The position numbers and the translations under genes are program-made. A stretch of DNA of 64,000 nt, taken from CAVSIP01 sp963728075. GTDB taxonomy: Bacteria > Actinomycetota > Actinomycetes > JAFAQI01 > DASSKL01. This document shows positions 9,111 to 18,024 of this stretch, piece by piece (positions within the stretch are counted from its first letter, which is position 1; each line of letters starts with the position of its first letter). A model generated the notes under the pieces. That model was not told where the DNA came from. It saw nothing but the letters and a program-made list of their open reading frames with translations, and searched no databases. The stretch spans positions 124,001 to 188,000 of the forward strand of contig CAVSIP010000005.1 of assembly GCA_963728075.1 (NCBI GenBank), in the 5' to 3' direction.

Positions 9111-10399
9111 TGTCGCCGCTCGACCGCCGCCGGTTCCTGCTCGGCGCCGCCGGGACCGCGGCGCTCGCCGCGACGTCCCGGGCGTGGGGCGCCGCACCCG
9201 TACGCGTGCCGCAGCGGGCCGCGCTCCCCGACCCGAAGAGCAGCGGGCTGGACCACATCGTGGTCGTCTGCATGGAGAACCGCTCGTTCGACCACTACCT
9301 CGGCTGGCTGCCCGGCGGCAAGCAGCACCAGAGCTTCCCCGGCAAGGACGGGCACCGGCACGACACCTGGAACATCCGCGACTGGCAGGGCTGCGGCTAC
9401 AACGACCCGGACCACTCCTACGAGGGCGGACGCACGCAGCTCGACGGCGGGAAGTGCGACGGCTTCCTGCTCGGTGCCAACGACGCGTACGCGACCAGCT
9501 ACTACAACCGCGACCAGCTGCCCTTCTACGACGCGCTCGTCGACCAGGCGACCACCTACAACCAGTGGTTCTGCTCGATCCTCGGGCCCACGTACCCCAA
9601 CCGCTTCTACACGCACGCAGCGGCGACCGACCGGCTCGACAACACGATGGTGACCTCCGTCCTGCCGACGATCTGGGACAAGCTCGCGGCCGCTGGCGTC
9701 TCCGCCGGCTACTACTTCAGCGACCTGCCGTTCCTCGCGCTGTGGGGGACGAAGTACCTGCCGATCTCCCGCCACATCGAGGACTTCTTCGCGCAGGCGG
9801 CGTCCGGCACGTTGCCGTCGTACTCCTACCTCGACCCGTTCTTCCTCGGCGAGGAGCAGGGCGGCTCCAACGACGACCACCCGCACGCCGACATCCGCCG
9901 CGGCCAGGCGTTCCTGTCCCTCGTGGCCCAGGCGATCGTGAACTCCCCGCTATGGGACCGCACGGCCCTGGTCATCACCTACGACGAGTGGGGCGGGTTC
10001 TTCGACCACGTGCGCCCGCCGGTGCTGCCCGACGACCACGACGCGAACCCCACCGAGACGCCGCACGGCCAGGCGGGGTTCCGCGTACCGGCGTTCGTGC
10101 TGTCACCGTTCACCCGGCGCGGCGCCATCGGCACCGAGCAGTACGACCACACGTCGATCCTCAAGCTGGTCGAGTGGCGCTGGGGCCTGTCGCCGCTGAC
10201 GGCGCGCGACGCAGCGGCGCGCAACCTGGCGGAGACCTTCGACTTCATCGCGCCGGACACCTCCGTACCGACCCTGCCGGTCGTCGCGGACCCCGGGCCG
10301 CACGTCTGCGGCATGCCAGGCGTGGGGATGGCGACCGAGGAGCCGTTCTGGGCCGAGCTCAAGCCGGTCGCCGAGAGGCTCGGCTGGGACGTTCGCTGA
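9110..10399 (+). CDS. Tat-exported phospholipase C family phosphoesterase
   Basis: A 429-residue protein with a twin-arginine type leader (DRRRFLLGAAGTAALAA) and the PF04185 signature DHIVVVCMENRSFDHYLG. Further family motifs are DQATTYNQWFCSILGPTYPNR, VITYDEWGGFFDHV and FVLSPFTRRG. This group includes actinobacterial phospholipases C and phosphatases that cleave phosphate esters outside the membrane. The upstream paralogue appears to use a Sec leader, so the pair may reach the surface by different routes. The ATG overlaps the upstream TGA by one base. Expression under phosphate limitation is common in the family but no PHO box was identified. Confidence 0.87.
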   Translation: MSPLDRRRFLLGAAGTAALAATSRAWGAAPVRVPQRAALPDPKSSGLDHIVVVCMENRSFDHYLGWLPGGKQHQSFPGKDGHRHDTWNIRDWQGCGYNDPDHSYEGGRTQLDGGKCDGFLLGANDAYATSYYNRDQLPFYDALVDQATTYNQWFCSILGPTYPNRFYTHAAATDRLDNTMVTSVLPTIWDKLAAAGVSAGYYFSDLPFLALWGTKYLPISRHIEDFFAQAASGTLPSYSYLDPFFLGEEQGGSNDDHPHADIRRGQAFLSLVAQAIVNSPLWDRTALVITYDEWGGFFDHVRPPVLPDDHDANPTETPHGQAGFRVPAFVLSPFTRRGAIGTEQYDHTSILKLVEWRWGLSPLTARDAAARNLAETFDFIAPDTSVPTLPVVADPGPHVCGMPGVGMATEEPFWAELKPVAERLGWDVR

Positions 10400-10419
10400 C
10401 GATCGCTGGTGGGGCGGGG

Positions 10420-10641
10420 TCAGGGGCGCTTGCGCGGGGCCGCCTTCTTCGCCGTGGCGGCCTTGTCGGGGGTGGCAGGGCGCTTGCGCGGCGCCGCGGC
10501 AGCCTGACGACCGCCGCGCAGGTAGGCCAGGTCGGACTCCAGCGCCGCGATCAGCTCGGCCCGGTCGGCGGTGGCGGAGCGTACGGCCAGGCTCCAGCGG
10601 GAGATCACGTCCAGCTCGGTGAGGTCGACTGGGTCCGCCAT
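10420..10641 (-). CDS. small protein with basic Ala/Lys/Pro tail
   Basis: A 73-residue protein. The first 45 residues form a predicted helical region (LTELDVISRWSLAVRSATA, then LIAALESDLAYLRGG). The remaining part is rich in Ala, Pro, Lys and Arg (RKRP, AAPRKRP) and resembles histone-H1-like tails. The start at 10641 was chosen because upstream sequence in the same frame is the low-complexity antisense of other coding DNA. It sits downstream of mnmA on the same strand. I do not recognise the family; nucleic-acid binding by the tail is only an inference from composition. Confidence 0.6.
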   Translation of the reverse strand: MADPVDLTELDVISRWSLAVRSATADRAELIAALESDLAYLRGGRQAAAAPRKRPATPDKAATAKKAAPRKRP

Positions 10642-10667
10642 GGCGCGAACCCTATCGAGCCGGCGGC

Positions 10668-11732
10668 CTAACGGACGGTCGACGCGACGGTCGCCTGCCC
10701 CAGCACCCGGTCGCCGTCGTACAGCACCACCGACTGGCCGGCAGCAAGCCCGCGCAGCGGCTGCTCCAGCCGGACGACGAGCCGCTCGCCGTCGAGGTCG
10801 GCGACGGCGGGCAACGCGGTGCCGTGCGCGCGGGTCTGTGCCGCGCACCGGACAGGGAACGCCGGGCGCGGACCGCACCACGTCGGCCGCTCCCCCACCA
10901 CGGTGCGTACGTCCAGCGCCTCGGCCGGCCCCACCCGCACCGTGCGCTCGACCGGGGACACGTCGAGGACGTAGCGCGGGCGGCCGTCGGATGCCGGACG
11001 CTGCAGCCGCAGCCCCTTGCGCTGACCGACCGTGTACGCGTACGCCCCGTCATGGCCACCCAGGACCTCGCCGGACGCGGCGTCGACGACGTCACCCGGC
11101 GCGGCGCCCAGCCGCTCCTGCAGGAACCGGCGGGTGTCACCGTCGGCGATGAAGCAGATGTCGTGGCTGTCCGGCTTGTCGGCCACGGTCAGGCCGCGCG
11201 CCGCCGCCTCGGCACGTACCTCGTCCTTCCTGGACCCGCCGAGCGGGAACAGGGCGTGCGCCAGCTGGTCCGCGCCGAGCACGCCGAGCACGTACGACTG
11301 GTCCTTGCCGCTGTCGGCGGCCCGGTAGAGCCGGCCGCCCTCGACCCGTGCGTAGTGGCCGGTGCACACCGCGTCGAACCCCAGCGCCAGAGCCCGGTCG
11401 AGCACCGCGGAGAACTTGACCCGCTCGTTGCACCGGACGCACGGGTTGGGCGTGCGGCCGGCGGCGTACTCGGCGACGAAGTCGTCGACGACGTCGGCGG
11501 CGAACCGCTCGGCCAGGTCCCACACGTAGAAGGGGATGGCGAGCAGGTCCGCCGTACGGCGCGCGTCGCGCGCGTCCTCGGCGGTGCAGCAGCCACGCGA
11601 GCCCGACCGGTGCTGCTGGCGGGACGGCGACAGCGCGAGGTGCACCCCGGTGACCTCGTGGCCGGCGTCGACGGCGCGGGCGGCGGCGACCGCGGAGTCG
11701 ACGCCGCCGGACATCGCGGCGAGGACCCTCAC
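10668..11732 (-). CDS. mnmA: tRNA-specific 2-thiouridylase
   Basis: A 354-residue MnmA that thiolates U34 of Lys, Glu and Gln tRNAs. The ATP pyrophosphatase loop AMSGGVDS is at the N-terminus. The two catalytic cysteines are Cys98 (TPNPCVRCN) and Cys193 (SHDICFIADGDTRRFL), and KDQSYVLGVL is conserved. The GTG start overlaps the stop of the cysteine desulfurase by 4 bases, a natural pairing because the desulfurase delivers persulfide sulfur to MnmA. Confidence 0.96.
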   Translation of the reverse strand: MRVLAAMSGGVDSAVAAARAVDAGHEVTGVHLALSPSRQQHRSGSRGCCTAEDARDARRTADLLAIPFYVWDLAERFAADVVDDFVAEYAAGRTPNPCVRCNERVKFSAVLDRALALGFDAVCTGHYARVEGGRLYRAADSGKDQSYVLGVLGADQLAHALFPLGGSRKDEVRAEAAARGLTVADKPDSHDICFIADGDTRRFLQERLGAAPGDVVDAASGEVLGGHDGAYAYTVGQRKGLRLQRPASDGRPRYVLDVSPVERTVRVGPAEALDVRTVVGERPTWCGPRPAFPVRCAAQTRAHGTALPAVADLDGERLVVRLEQPLRGLAAGQSVVLYDGDRVLGQATVASTVR

Positions 11733-12911
11733 CGGCCCCGCGCCCCCGCAGCCCGGGCCCGCTCGACGACCGGGCCGATGGCCTCGACGAGCGCGTCGAC
11801 GTCGGCCTGCGTGGACGTGTGCCCCAGGGAGAACCGCAGGGACCCGCGGGAGAGGTCCGCGTCGTGGCCCATGGCGAGCAGCACGTGGCTGGGCCGCGCG
11901 ACCCCTGCCGAGCAGGCCGAGCCGGTCGAGCACTCGATGCCGCGCGCGTCGAGCAGCAGCAGCAGCGAGTCGCCCTCGCACCCGGGGAAGGAGAAGTGCG
12001 CGTTGCCGGGCAGGCGGCGCTCGGCGGCGAGGCTCGGGTCGCCGTTGAGCACCGCGTCCGGCACCGCGTCCAGGACGCGCCGGACGAGGTCGTCCCGCAG
12101 CTGCCCCAGGTGCGCCGCGCGGGCCGCCTGCTCCTTGACGGCCAGCTGCACCGCGGCGGCGAGCCCCGCGATCGCCGGGGTGTCGAGGGTCCCCGACCGG
12201 ACGTCCCGCTCCTGGCCGCCGCCGTGCAGCAGCGGGGTGCAGTCGACGTCCCGGCCGAGCAGCAGCACACCGGCGCCGTACGGCCCGCCGAACTTGTGAC
12301 CGGTCACCGTCAGGGCGTCCGCACCGGACGCCGCGAAGTCGACGGGCAGCTGCCCCACGGCCTGTACGGCGTCGGTGTGCACCGGCACGCCGTAGCGGTG
12401 CGCCAGCTCGACCACCTCGGCCACGGGCTGGACGGTGCCGACCTCGTTGTTCGCCCACATGAGCGTGACCAGCGCGACGCCGTCCGGCTCCGCGGCGAGC
12501 ACCTCCGCGACCTGGACGGGGTCGACCCGGCCGGTGCCGTCGACGTCGAGCCAGGTGACGAGTGCGCCCTCGTGCTCGACCAGCCACTCGATCGTGTCGA
12601 GGACGGCATGGTGCTCGACCGCGCTCGCGACGATCCGCCGGCGCCGGCCGTCCTCGCCGTGGCGCTGCCACCACAGCCCCTTGACCGCGAGGTTGTCCGC
12701 CTCCGTGCCACCGCTGGTGAGCACAACCTCGCTGGGCCGGGCGCCGAGCGCCGACGCGATGGTCTCGCGCGACTCCTCGACGACCTGGCGGGCCCGTCGC
12801 CCCGCGGCATGCAGCGACGACGCGTTGCCCACCTGCCCGAGCAGCGCCGCCATCGCCTCGACGGCCTCGGGGACCATCGGGGTGGTGGCGGCGTGATCGA
12901 GGTAGACCATC
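11729..12911 (-). CDS. cysteine desulfurase (NifS/IscS family)
   Basis: A 393-residue PLP enzyme that removes sulfur from cysteine. It begins at YLDHAATTP, with the SGGTEADNLA motif, the PLP-stacking His near residue 100 (AVEHHAVL), the Schiff-base lysine at Lys206 (VTGHKFGGPYGAG) and the persulfide Cys333 (ECSTGSACSAG). It is the group I (NifS/IscS) type. Translationally coupled to mnmA, so tRNA thiolation is its most likely job, with a possible wider role in Fe-S assembly. The start at 12911 was chosen by family alignment. Confidence 0.93.
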
Positions 12912-12938
12912 GCCGCTGAGCCTAGCCCCCGGCACCGC

Positions 12939-14336
12939 TCAGCCGGGTACGCCGATACGAGGGCCGAGGAGCGGCTCGACGACCGGCAGCGGCTCGTCCG
13001 CACCGACCACGACCAGCTGGCTGGGCAGCACTCCGGCGCCGTCCCGGATGTCCGCGGCGACCGCCACGGCGACCGCCGCGGCGTCGGCGTCGGTGCGTAC
13101 GTGGACCAGCACCTGCGGCCGGCCGTCCCGGCTGCGCTTGCGGACGACCGCGCGCCAGTCACGGACGTCCGGCCGGCCGACCAGCGCGCCCGCGAGCGCG
13201 CGGGTGTCGAGGGGGCGACGCAGGCCGGCGAGACGCAGCACCAGGGCACCGCGCTGCAGGCCGTCCGGGACCCGCGGCACCCGCCGCCGGCAGGACGGGC
13301 AGGGCGCGTCGTCCACCGGCCCGGTGACGACGTCGCCGGTGCGCCACCGCAGCAGCGCGCTGCCGTACAGCCCGAGCTGGGTCAGGACGAGCTCACCCGG
13401 CCCGCTGCCGGCGTACGGCTCGGCGGTCTCCGAGTCGACGACACCCACCACATCGAGGTCCGGGTAGGTGTGCAGGCCGCTGCCCGGGGCGCACTCCCCC
13501 CAGAGCACCCGCGCACCGGACGGCGCGTGGACGGCGAGGGTCACGGCGGCCGACGCGCCGGCCGCGGCGAGCGCCTCGGTCGCCGCGCGGCGTTCCGGGG
13601 CGGACGGCGCCCCGACGAGCAGCAGGCGGCGCAGCCCCGTGAGGTCGGCGCCGGCAGCGGCCAGGTCGTCGACCAGGTCGGCGGCGGCGTCGGCGGGTGC
13701 GGCCAGCACGGTCGCCCGGGCCAGCTCCAGCGTCGCGGCCACCTCGCCCGCAACCGGGCCGGGGAACAGCGCAGGGGCGCCGGCCGCCAGCGCGGCGTAC
13801 TCGAGCGCCACGTGCTCCGTCGTCCGGGCCACCGGTACCGCGCTGACCAGGGTGTCCGCCGGCCCGAGCCCGAGCACCTCCCAGAGCCGGCGGCCGGCCC
13901 GGGCCACGACGTCGAGGTCCGCGCGCGTACTGGCCACCGGCCAGGAGAACCCGAGCCCGGTGGTCACGAAGGTCGTCGGCCGGGTGTCGGTCTCCACCAC
14001 CGTCCGGTAGGCGTCCGCGGAGACCAGCCGCTGCCACAACGCCCGCCGCAGGGTGGGCCCGCTCGCGTGCAGCGCGTACCCGCTCTCGCTCGCCTGCAGC
14101 ACCAGCGCCGCCATCGCCGCCGGGTCGCCGTCCGGGCTGACGTCGCGCTCCCCCACCGCGGGCAGCCGGTCCAGCGCCTGCACGGAGCTGATCGACGCCG
14201 GTGCGATCCCGAGCGAGCGCAGCCGCTCCCGCCAGAACGGGGAGAAGGGGGCCACGGCGTCGGCCACCTGGCGGGCCACCAGCCGGTCCCGCTGCTTGCC
14301 CAGCGCCCCGGCACTCATCCGGTCCCACGCAGCCAC
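12939..14336 (-). CDS. degenerate PaaK-like adenylate-forming protein
   Basis: A 465-residue protein that aligns in outline with phenylacetate-CoA ligases. The N-terminal helices (DAVAPFSPFWRERLRSLGI) resemble the family. Near the C-terminus are RWRTGDVVTG followed by a CPSCRRRVPR knuckle, the counterpart of the PaaK RTGD-CxCGR region. The serine/glycine-rich AMP-binding loop (SSGTTG in true ligases) is not visible; the corresponding stretch reads TTFVTTGLGFSW. It may have lost ligase activity or use an altered loop. Same strand as the desulfurase, 27 bases upstream of it. Composition is very Ala/Val rich. Confidence 0.55.
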   Translation of the reverse strand: MAAWDRMSAGALGKQRDRLVARQVADAVAPFSPFWRERLRSLGIAPASISSVQALDRLPAVGERDVSPDGDPAAMAALVLQASESGYALHASGPTLRRALWQRLVSADAYRTVVETDTRPTTFVTTGLGFSWPVASTRADLDVVARAGRRLWEVLGLGPADTLVSAVPVARTTEHVALEYAALAAGAPALFPGPVAGEVAATLELARATVLAAPADAAADLVDDLAAAGADLTGLRRLLLVGAPSAPERRAATEALAAAGASAAVTLAVHAPSGARVLWGECAPGSGLHTYPDLDVVGVVDSETAEPYAGSGPGELVLTQLGLYGSALLRWRTGDVVTGPVDDAPCPSCRRRVPRVPDGLQRGALVLRLAGLRRPLDTRALAGALVGRPDVRDWRAVVRKRSRDGRPQVLVHVRTDADAAAVAVAVAADIRDGAGVLPSQLVVVGADEPLPVVEPLLGPRIGVPG

Positions 14337-14355
14337 GCGCGGACCCTATCTGCCG

Positions 14356-14410
14356 GCACGGTCGTGAAGCGGAATGCACGCTGGAGGTCCGTTGTGCTTC
14401 ACGACCGTGC
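14356..14410 (-). terminator. 15-bp perfect inverted repeat after etfA
   Basis: Arms GCACGGTCGTGAAGC (14356-14370) and its exact complement (14396-14410) enclose a 25-base loop. The structure begins 13 bases past the etfA stop and lies before the PaaK-like gene, so it is placed like a transcription terminator. It lacks a U-run, and the loop is long for an intrinsic terminator, so a dispersed hairpin repeat is an alternative. Confidence 0.5.
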
Positions 14411-14423
14411 GGCGGACAGCGGG

Positions 14424-15374
14424 TTACGCGCGCTTCTCGATCTCCTGGGTGAGCTGCGGCACGACGTCGAACAGGTCGCCGACGATGCCGTAGTCGACCA
14501 GCTCGAAGATCGGCGCCTCGGGGTCCTTGTTGATGGCGACGATCGTCTTCGAGGTCTGCATGCCGGCGCGGTGCTGGATGGCGCCGGAGATGCCGATCGC
14601 CATGTACAGCTGCGGCGAGACGGTCTTGCCGGTCTGCCCGACCTGGTTGGCGTGCGGGTACCAGCCGGCGTCCGTCGCGGCACGCGACGCGCCCACCGCT
14701 GCGCCGAGGGAGTCGGCGAGCTTCTCGATGAGGGAGAAGTTCTCGCCGCCGCCGAGACCGCGACCGCCGGAGATGACGATCGCCGCCTCGGTGAGCTCCG
14801 GCCGGCCGCTCTTGGCCTCGACCACGCGGTCGACGACCTTGGCCTTCTTGGCCGTGTCGGACAGCGAGACGCTGACGTCCTCCTGCGCGGCGTCGCCCTG
14901 GGCGGGCTCGGGGGCGAAGGAGTTCGGCCGGACGGTGATGACCGGCGTGCCCTTGGTGACCTTGGACTTGACGATCGTCGCGCCGCCGAAGACGGACTGG
15001 GTGCAGGTCAGGTCCTCGGCGATGTCGACCGCGTCGGTGATGACGCCGGACTCGGTCTTGACCGCGAGGCGCGCCGCGACCTCCTTGCCCTCGGTCGTGG
15101 AGCCGATGAGCACAGCCGCGGGGGACTTCTCGGCGACGAGCTGCGCGAGCACCTCGGCCTTCGGAGCGACGACGTAGGAGTCGAGCTCGGGGTCGGAGGC
15201 GACGTAGACCTTCTGCGCACCGAACTCGGCGAGCTTGTCCTTCGCCTTGTCGACGCCCTGGCCGATGAACACGGCGCTCGGCTCGCCGAGGGTGCGGGCC
15301 GCGGTGAGCAGTTCTGACGTGACCTTCTTGGGAGTCCCGTCGACGTGATCGACGAGAACGAGGATCTCTGCCAT
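14424..15374 (-). CDS. etfA: electron transfer flavoprotein subunit alpha
   Basis: A 316-residue EtfA. Its C-terminal FAD domain carries the SGGRGLGGGENFSLIEKLAD motif, then GQTGKTVSPQLYMAIGISGAIQH and VAINKDPEAPIFELVDYGIVGD, all diagnostic. It pairs with EtfB to accept electrons from acyl-CoA dehydrogenases and pass them to ETF-quinone oxidoreductase. It lies 12 bases downstream of etfB on the same strand. An acyl-CoA dehydrogenase is encoded about 2 kb away on the other strand. Confidence 0.97.
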   Translation of the reverse strand: MAEILVLVDHVDGTPKKVTSELLTAARTLGEPSAVFIGQGVDKAKDKLAEFGAQKVYVASDPELDSYVVAPKAEVLAQLVAEKSPAAVLIGSTTEGKEVAARLAVKTESGVITDAVDIAEDLTCTQSVFGGATIVKSKVTKGTPVITVRPNSFAPEPAQGDAAQEDVSVSLSDTAKKAKVVDRVVEAKSGRPELTEAAIVISGGRGLGGGENFSLIEKLADSLGAAVGASRAATDAGWYPHANQVGQTGKTVSPQLYMAIGISGAIQHRAGMQTSKTIVAINKDPEAPIFELVDYGIVGDLFDVVPQLTQEIEKRA

Positions 15375-15386
15375 GACGGGGGTCTC

Positions 15387-16166
15387 CTAGATGAACTTCT
15401 GGGCAGCGAGGAACTCGGCCAGCTTTGCGCCGCCGTCGCCCTCGTCCTTGACGATCTCGCCCTTCTGCTTGGGCGGGCGAGGCTGGGCGTCCTCGACGGC
15501 GCTGTACGACGCGGCCAGGCCGACCTTGTCGGACTCGATGCCCGCGTCCGCCGCGGACAGCGTGGTGAGCGGCTTCTTCTTCGCGGCCATGATGCCCTTG
15601 AACGACGGGTAGCGGGGCTCGTTGATCTTCTCGACCACGCTGATGACGGCGGGGGTGGCCGCCTCGACGACCTCGTAGCCGGTGTCCGTGACGCGCTCGA
15701 TCTGCACCGAGCCGTCGCTGGCCTCGACCTTGCGGGCCATGCTCAGCTGGGCGGCGCCGAGACGCTCGGCGAGCATCGGGGCGAGCACGCTCATCCGCGC
15801 GTCCGTGGACTCCGACCCGAGGATGACGAGGTCCCACTCGGTCGTCCCGAGCGCCTTGGCCATCGCGTACGACGTCGCCAGCGCGTCGGAGCCGTGGAGG
15901 CTGTCGTCAACGAGGTGGATCGCCTTGTCGGCGCCCATCGACAGGGCCTTGCGGATGGTCTCCGCGGCCTTGTCCGGTCCCATGGTGAGGACCGTCACCT
16001 CACCGCCCTGCGCCTCTTTGATCTTCAGCGCTTCCTCGACGGCGTACTCGTCGAGCTCGTTCATGACGCCGTCGACCGACTCGCGGTCCACGGTCTTGTC
16101 GTCAGGACTGAGCTTCTTCTCTGCCCACGTGTCGGGCACCTGCTTGACGCAGACGACGATGTTCAT
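15387..16166 (-). CDS. etfB: electron transfer flavoprotein subunit beta
   Basis: A 259-residue EtfB starting at ATG with MNIVVCVKQVPDTWAEKKL. It contains ADKAIHLVDDSLHGSDALAT, the AMP-binding region DLVILGSESTDA, and PRYPSFKGIMAAKKKPL, the family's recognition loop and signature. Length is typical. It is first in the etfB-etfA pair. The 249 bases upstream, up to the divergent small membrane-protein gene, should hold its promoter. Confidence 0.97.
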   Translation of the reverse strand: MNIVVCVKQVPDTWAEKKLSPDDKTVDRESVDGVMNELDEYAVEEALKIKEAQGGEVTVLTMGPDKAAETIRKALSMGADKAIHLVDDSLHGSDALATSYAMAKALGTTEWDLVILGSESTDARMSVLAPMLAERLGAAQLSMARKVEASDGSVQIERVTDTGYEVVEAATPAVISVVEKINEPRYPSFKGIMAAKKKPLTTLSAADAGIESDKVGLAASYSAVEDAQPRPPKQKGEIVKDEGDGGAKLAEFLAAQKFI

Positions 16167-16415
16167 GGCCGGCGGCCGACCTCCCGTGACGGGGTGAATT
16201 GGGGTCCGGCGCAAGCGTCCCACGCCGGCTCGCGGCGCCGTCCGCCGCCCCTGCCCGCCCTGGAGGACGGAACCGGTCCGGGCAGCACGACCACGCTCAC
16301 GCGGCCCCGATGTTACCCACCGTCAACACCCGGACAAACGCCGGCCCCGACGGGTCGGCTCGACCACACCGGGCATGCCATCAGGTGGCATTGACGCGAC
16401 GACGAGGAGGGACGC

Positions 16416-16700
16416 ATGACCGAGCGCCAAACGGCCGAGGGCCAGGCCCCGACCCGGCCGGCGACGACCACCACGTCGCGGTCGGCGCTGTGGTCCACGA
16501 TCACCGGTGCCGTCGGGATCTTCCTGCTCGGCTGGCTGCTGGGCCCGATCGCGATCTGGCTCGGCGTCCGCGGGCGGTCCGAGGCCAAGCGCATGCCCAC
16601 GGTCACCGGCAGCGGCCTGGCGGTCACCGGGATCGTCCTGGGTGTCCTCGCCCTGCTGATCTGGGTCGCCGGCGTGTACTGGTTCTGGGCCTGGGGCTGA
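16416..16700 (+). CDS. small DUF4190-like membrane protein
   Basis: A 94-residue protein with a 25-residue polar Thr/Pro-rich N-terminus and two transmembrane segments (about residues 27-50 and 66-91). A short positively charged loop (RGRSEAKRMPTVTG) connects them, with a GxxxGxxLG-like pattern. This matches the layout of DUF4190 proteins, which are widespread and uncharacterised in actinobacteria. An AGGAGG ribosome binding site precedes the ATG. It is followed by a strong hairpin, so it is probably a single-gene transcript. Confidence 0.7.
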   Translation: MTERQTAEGQAPTRPATTTTSRSALWSTITGAVGIFLLGWLLGPIAIWLGVRGRSEAKRMPTVTGSGLAVTGIVLGVLALLIWVAGVYWFWAWG

Positions 16701-16727
16701 TCCGACCGGGGCGAGTCATCGACGCGA

Positions 16728-16761
16728 GGTGGGCCCGCAGGCTGACGGCGGCGGGCCCACC
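16728..16761 (+). terminator. hairpin between the membrane-protein and acyl-CoA dehydrogenase genes
   Basis: Perfect 11-bp arms GGTGGGCCCGC (16728-16738) and GCGGGCCCACC (16751-16761) with a 12-base loop, 28 bases past the upstream stop and 15 bases before the next ATG. There is no T-run, as is usual for actinobacterial terminators. It could also affect translation initiation of the acyl-CoA dehydrogenase. Confidence 0.6.
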
Positions 16762-16776
16762 CGTCATCCTGGGGAC

Positions 16777-17931
16777 ATGGACGCCGCCTTCCCCATCTAC
16801 ACGCTCACCGAGGAGCACGAGCTGCTCCGCAAGACCGCCCACCAGGTCGCCGAGGAGCGGATCGCCCCGCGCGCCGCGGAGGTCGACGAGACCGCACAGT
16901 TCCCGCACGACGTGTACGACGCGCTGCGTGCGGCCGACCTGCACGCGATCCACATCCCGGAGGAGTACGGCGGCGCGGGCGCCGACGCCATCGCCTCCGC
17001 GATCGTCATCGAGGAGATCGCCCGCGCCGATGCGTCGGTCTCGCTCATCCCGGCCGTGAACAAGCTGGGCACGATGCCGCTGATGCTGTCGGCGTCCGAG
17101 GGCATCAAGCAGCGCTACCTGCCCGAGGTGGCCAGCGGCGAGGCGATGTTCAGCTACGCGCTGTCCGAGCGCGAGGCCGGTTCCGACGCCGCCGCGATGA
17201 AGACCCGCGCCCGCCGGGACGGCGACACCTACGTCCTCAACGGCAGCAAGATGTGGATCTCGAACGCGGGGATCTCGACGTACTACACCGTGATGGCCAA
17301 GACCGACCCGGACGCGGGGGCGCGCGGCATCTCGGCGTTCGTCGTCCACGCCGACGACCCGGGCTTCACGGTGGGGACGCCGGAGAAGAAGCTCGGGATC
17401 AAGGGCTCGCCCACCTGCGAGATCTTCTTCGAGGACTGCCGCATCCCGGCCGACCGGCTGGTCGGCGCCGAGGGCACCGGCTTCAAGACCGCTCTCGCGA
17501 CGCTGGACCACACCCGGCTCACCATCGGCGCGCAGGCGCTGGGGATCGCCCAAGGAGCGCTCGACCACGCGATCCGCTACGCCAAGGAGCGCGAGCAGTT
17601 CGGCCGGCCGATCGCGGAGTTCCAGGGCGTGTCGTTCCTGCTCGCCGAGATGGCGATGAAGGTGGAGGCGGCCCGCCAGCTCATCTACGCGGCCGCGTCG
17701 AAGAGCGAGCGCATGACGGCCGACCTCACCTTCGTCTCCGCGGCGGCGAAGTGCTTCGCCTCCGACGTGGCGATGGAGGTCACCACCAACGCGGTGCAGG
17801 TGCTGGGCGGGTACGGCTACACCCGCGACTTCCCGGTCGAGCGGATGATGCGGGACGCCAAGATCACCCAGATCTACGAGGGGACGAACCAGATCCAGCG
17901 CCTCGTGATGTCCCGGCAGCTGCTCAAGTAG
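16777..17931 (+). CDS. acyl-CoA dehydrogenase
   Basis: A 384-residue flavin-dependent acyl-CoA dehydrogenase. Features in order: N-terminal helical domain (IYTLTEEHELLRKTAHQVAE), the signature AMFSYALSEREAGSDAAAM with WISNAG, LGIKGSPTCEIFFEDCRIP, and QVLGGYGYTRDFPVERMMRDAK. The catalytic Glu is in TQIYEGTNQIQR. It fits the short/branched-chain group. Electrons would go to the ETF encoded nearby at 14.4-16.2 kb. The substrate chain is not determined; branched-chain acyl-CoA would suit the isobutyryl-CoA mutase block in the same window. Confidence 0.93.
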   Translation: MDAAFPIYTLTEEHELLRKTAHQVAEERIAPRAAEVDETAQFPHDVYDALRAADLHAIHIPEEYGGAGADAIASAIVIEEIARADASVSLIPAVNKLGTMPLMLSASEGIKQRYLPEVASGEAMFSYALSEREAGSDAAAMKTRARRDGDTYVLNGSKMWISNAGISTYYTVMAKTDPDAGARGISAFVVHADDPGFTVGTPEKKLGIKGSPTCEIFFEDCRIPADRLVGAEGTGFKTALATLDHTRLTIGAQALGIAQGALDHAIRYAKEREQFGRPIAEFQGVSFLLAEMAMKVEAARQLIYAAASKSERMTADLTFVSAAAKCFASDVAMEVTTNAVQVLGGYGYTRDFPVERMMRDAKITQIYEGTNQIQRLVMSRQLLK

Positions 17932-17957
17932 CCCCGCGGGGCCCACGGGGGCGAGGT

Positions 17958-17985
17958 CGAACGTCCCCCTCGGGCGGGACGTTCG
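17958..17985 (+). terminator. hairpin after the acyl-CoA dehydrogenase gene
   Basis: Arms CGAACGTCCC (17958-17967) and GGGACGTTCG (17976-17985) are exact complements with an 8-base loop, 26 bases past the stop codon and 40 bases before the hypF start. It probably separates the dehydrogenase transcript from the hyp operon. Confidence 0.55.
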
Positions 17986-18024
17986 CCGCTCTCGCCGCCC
18001 TCGCCGGGGCTGCAGCATCGGGGG

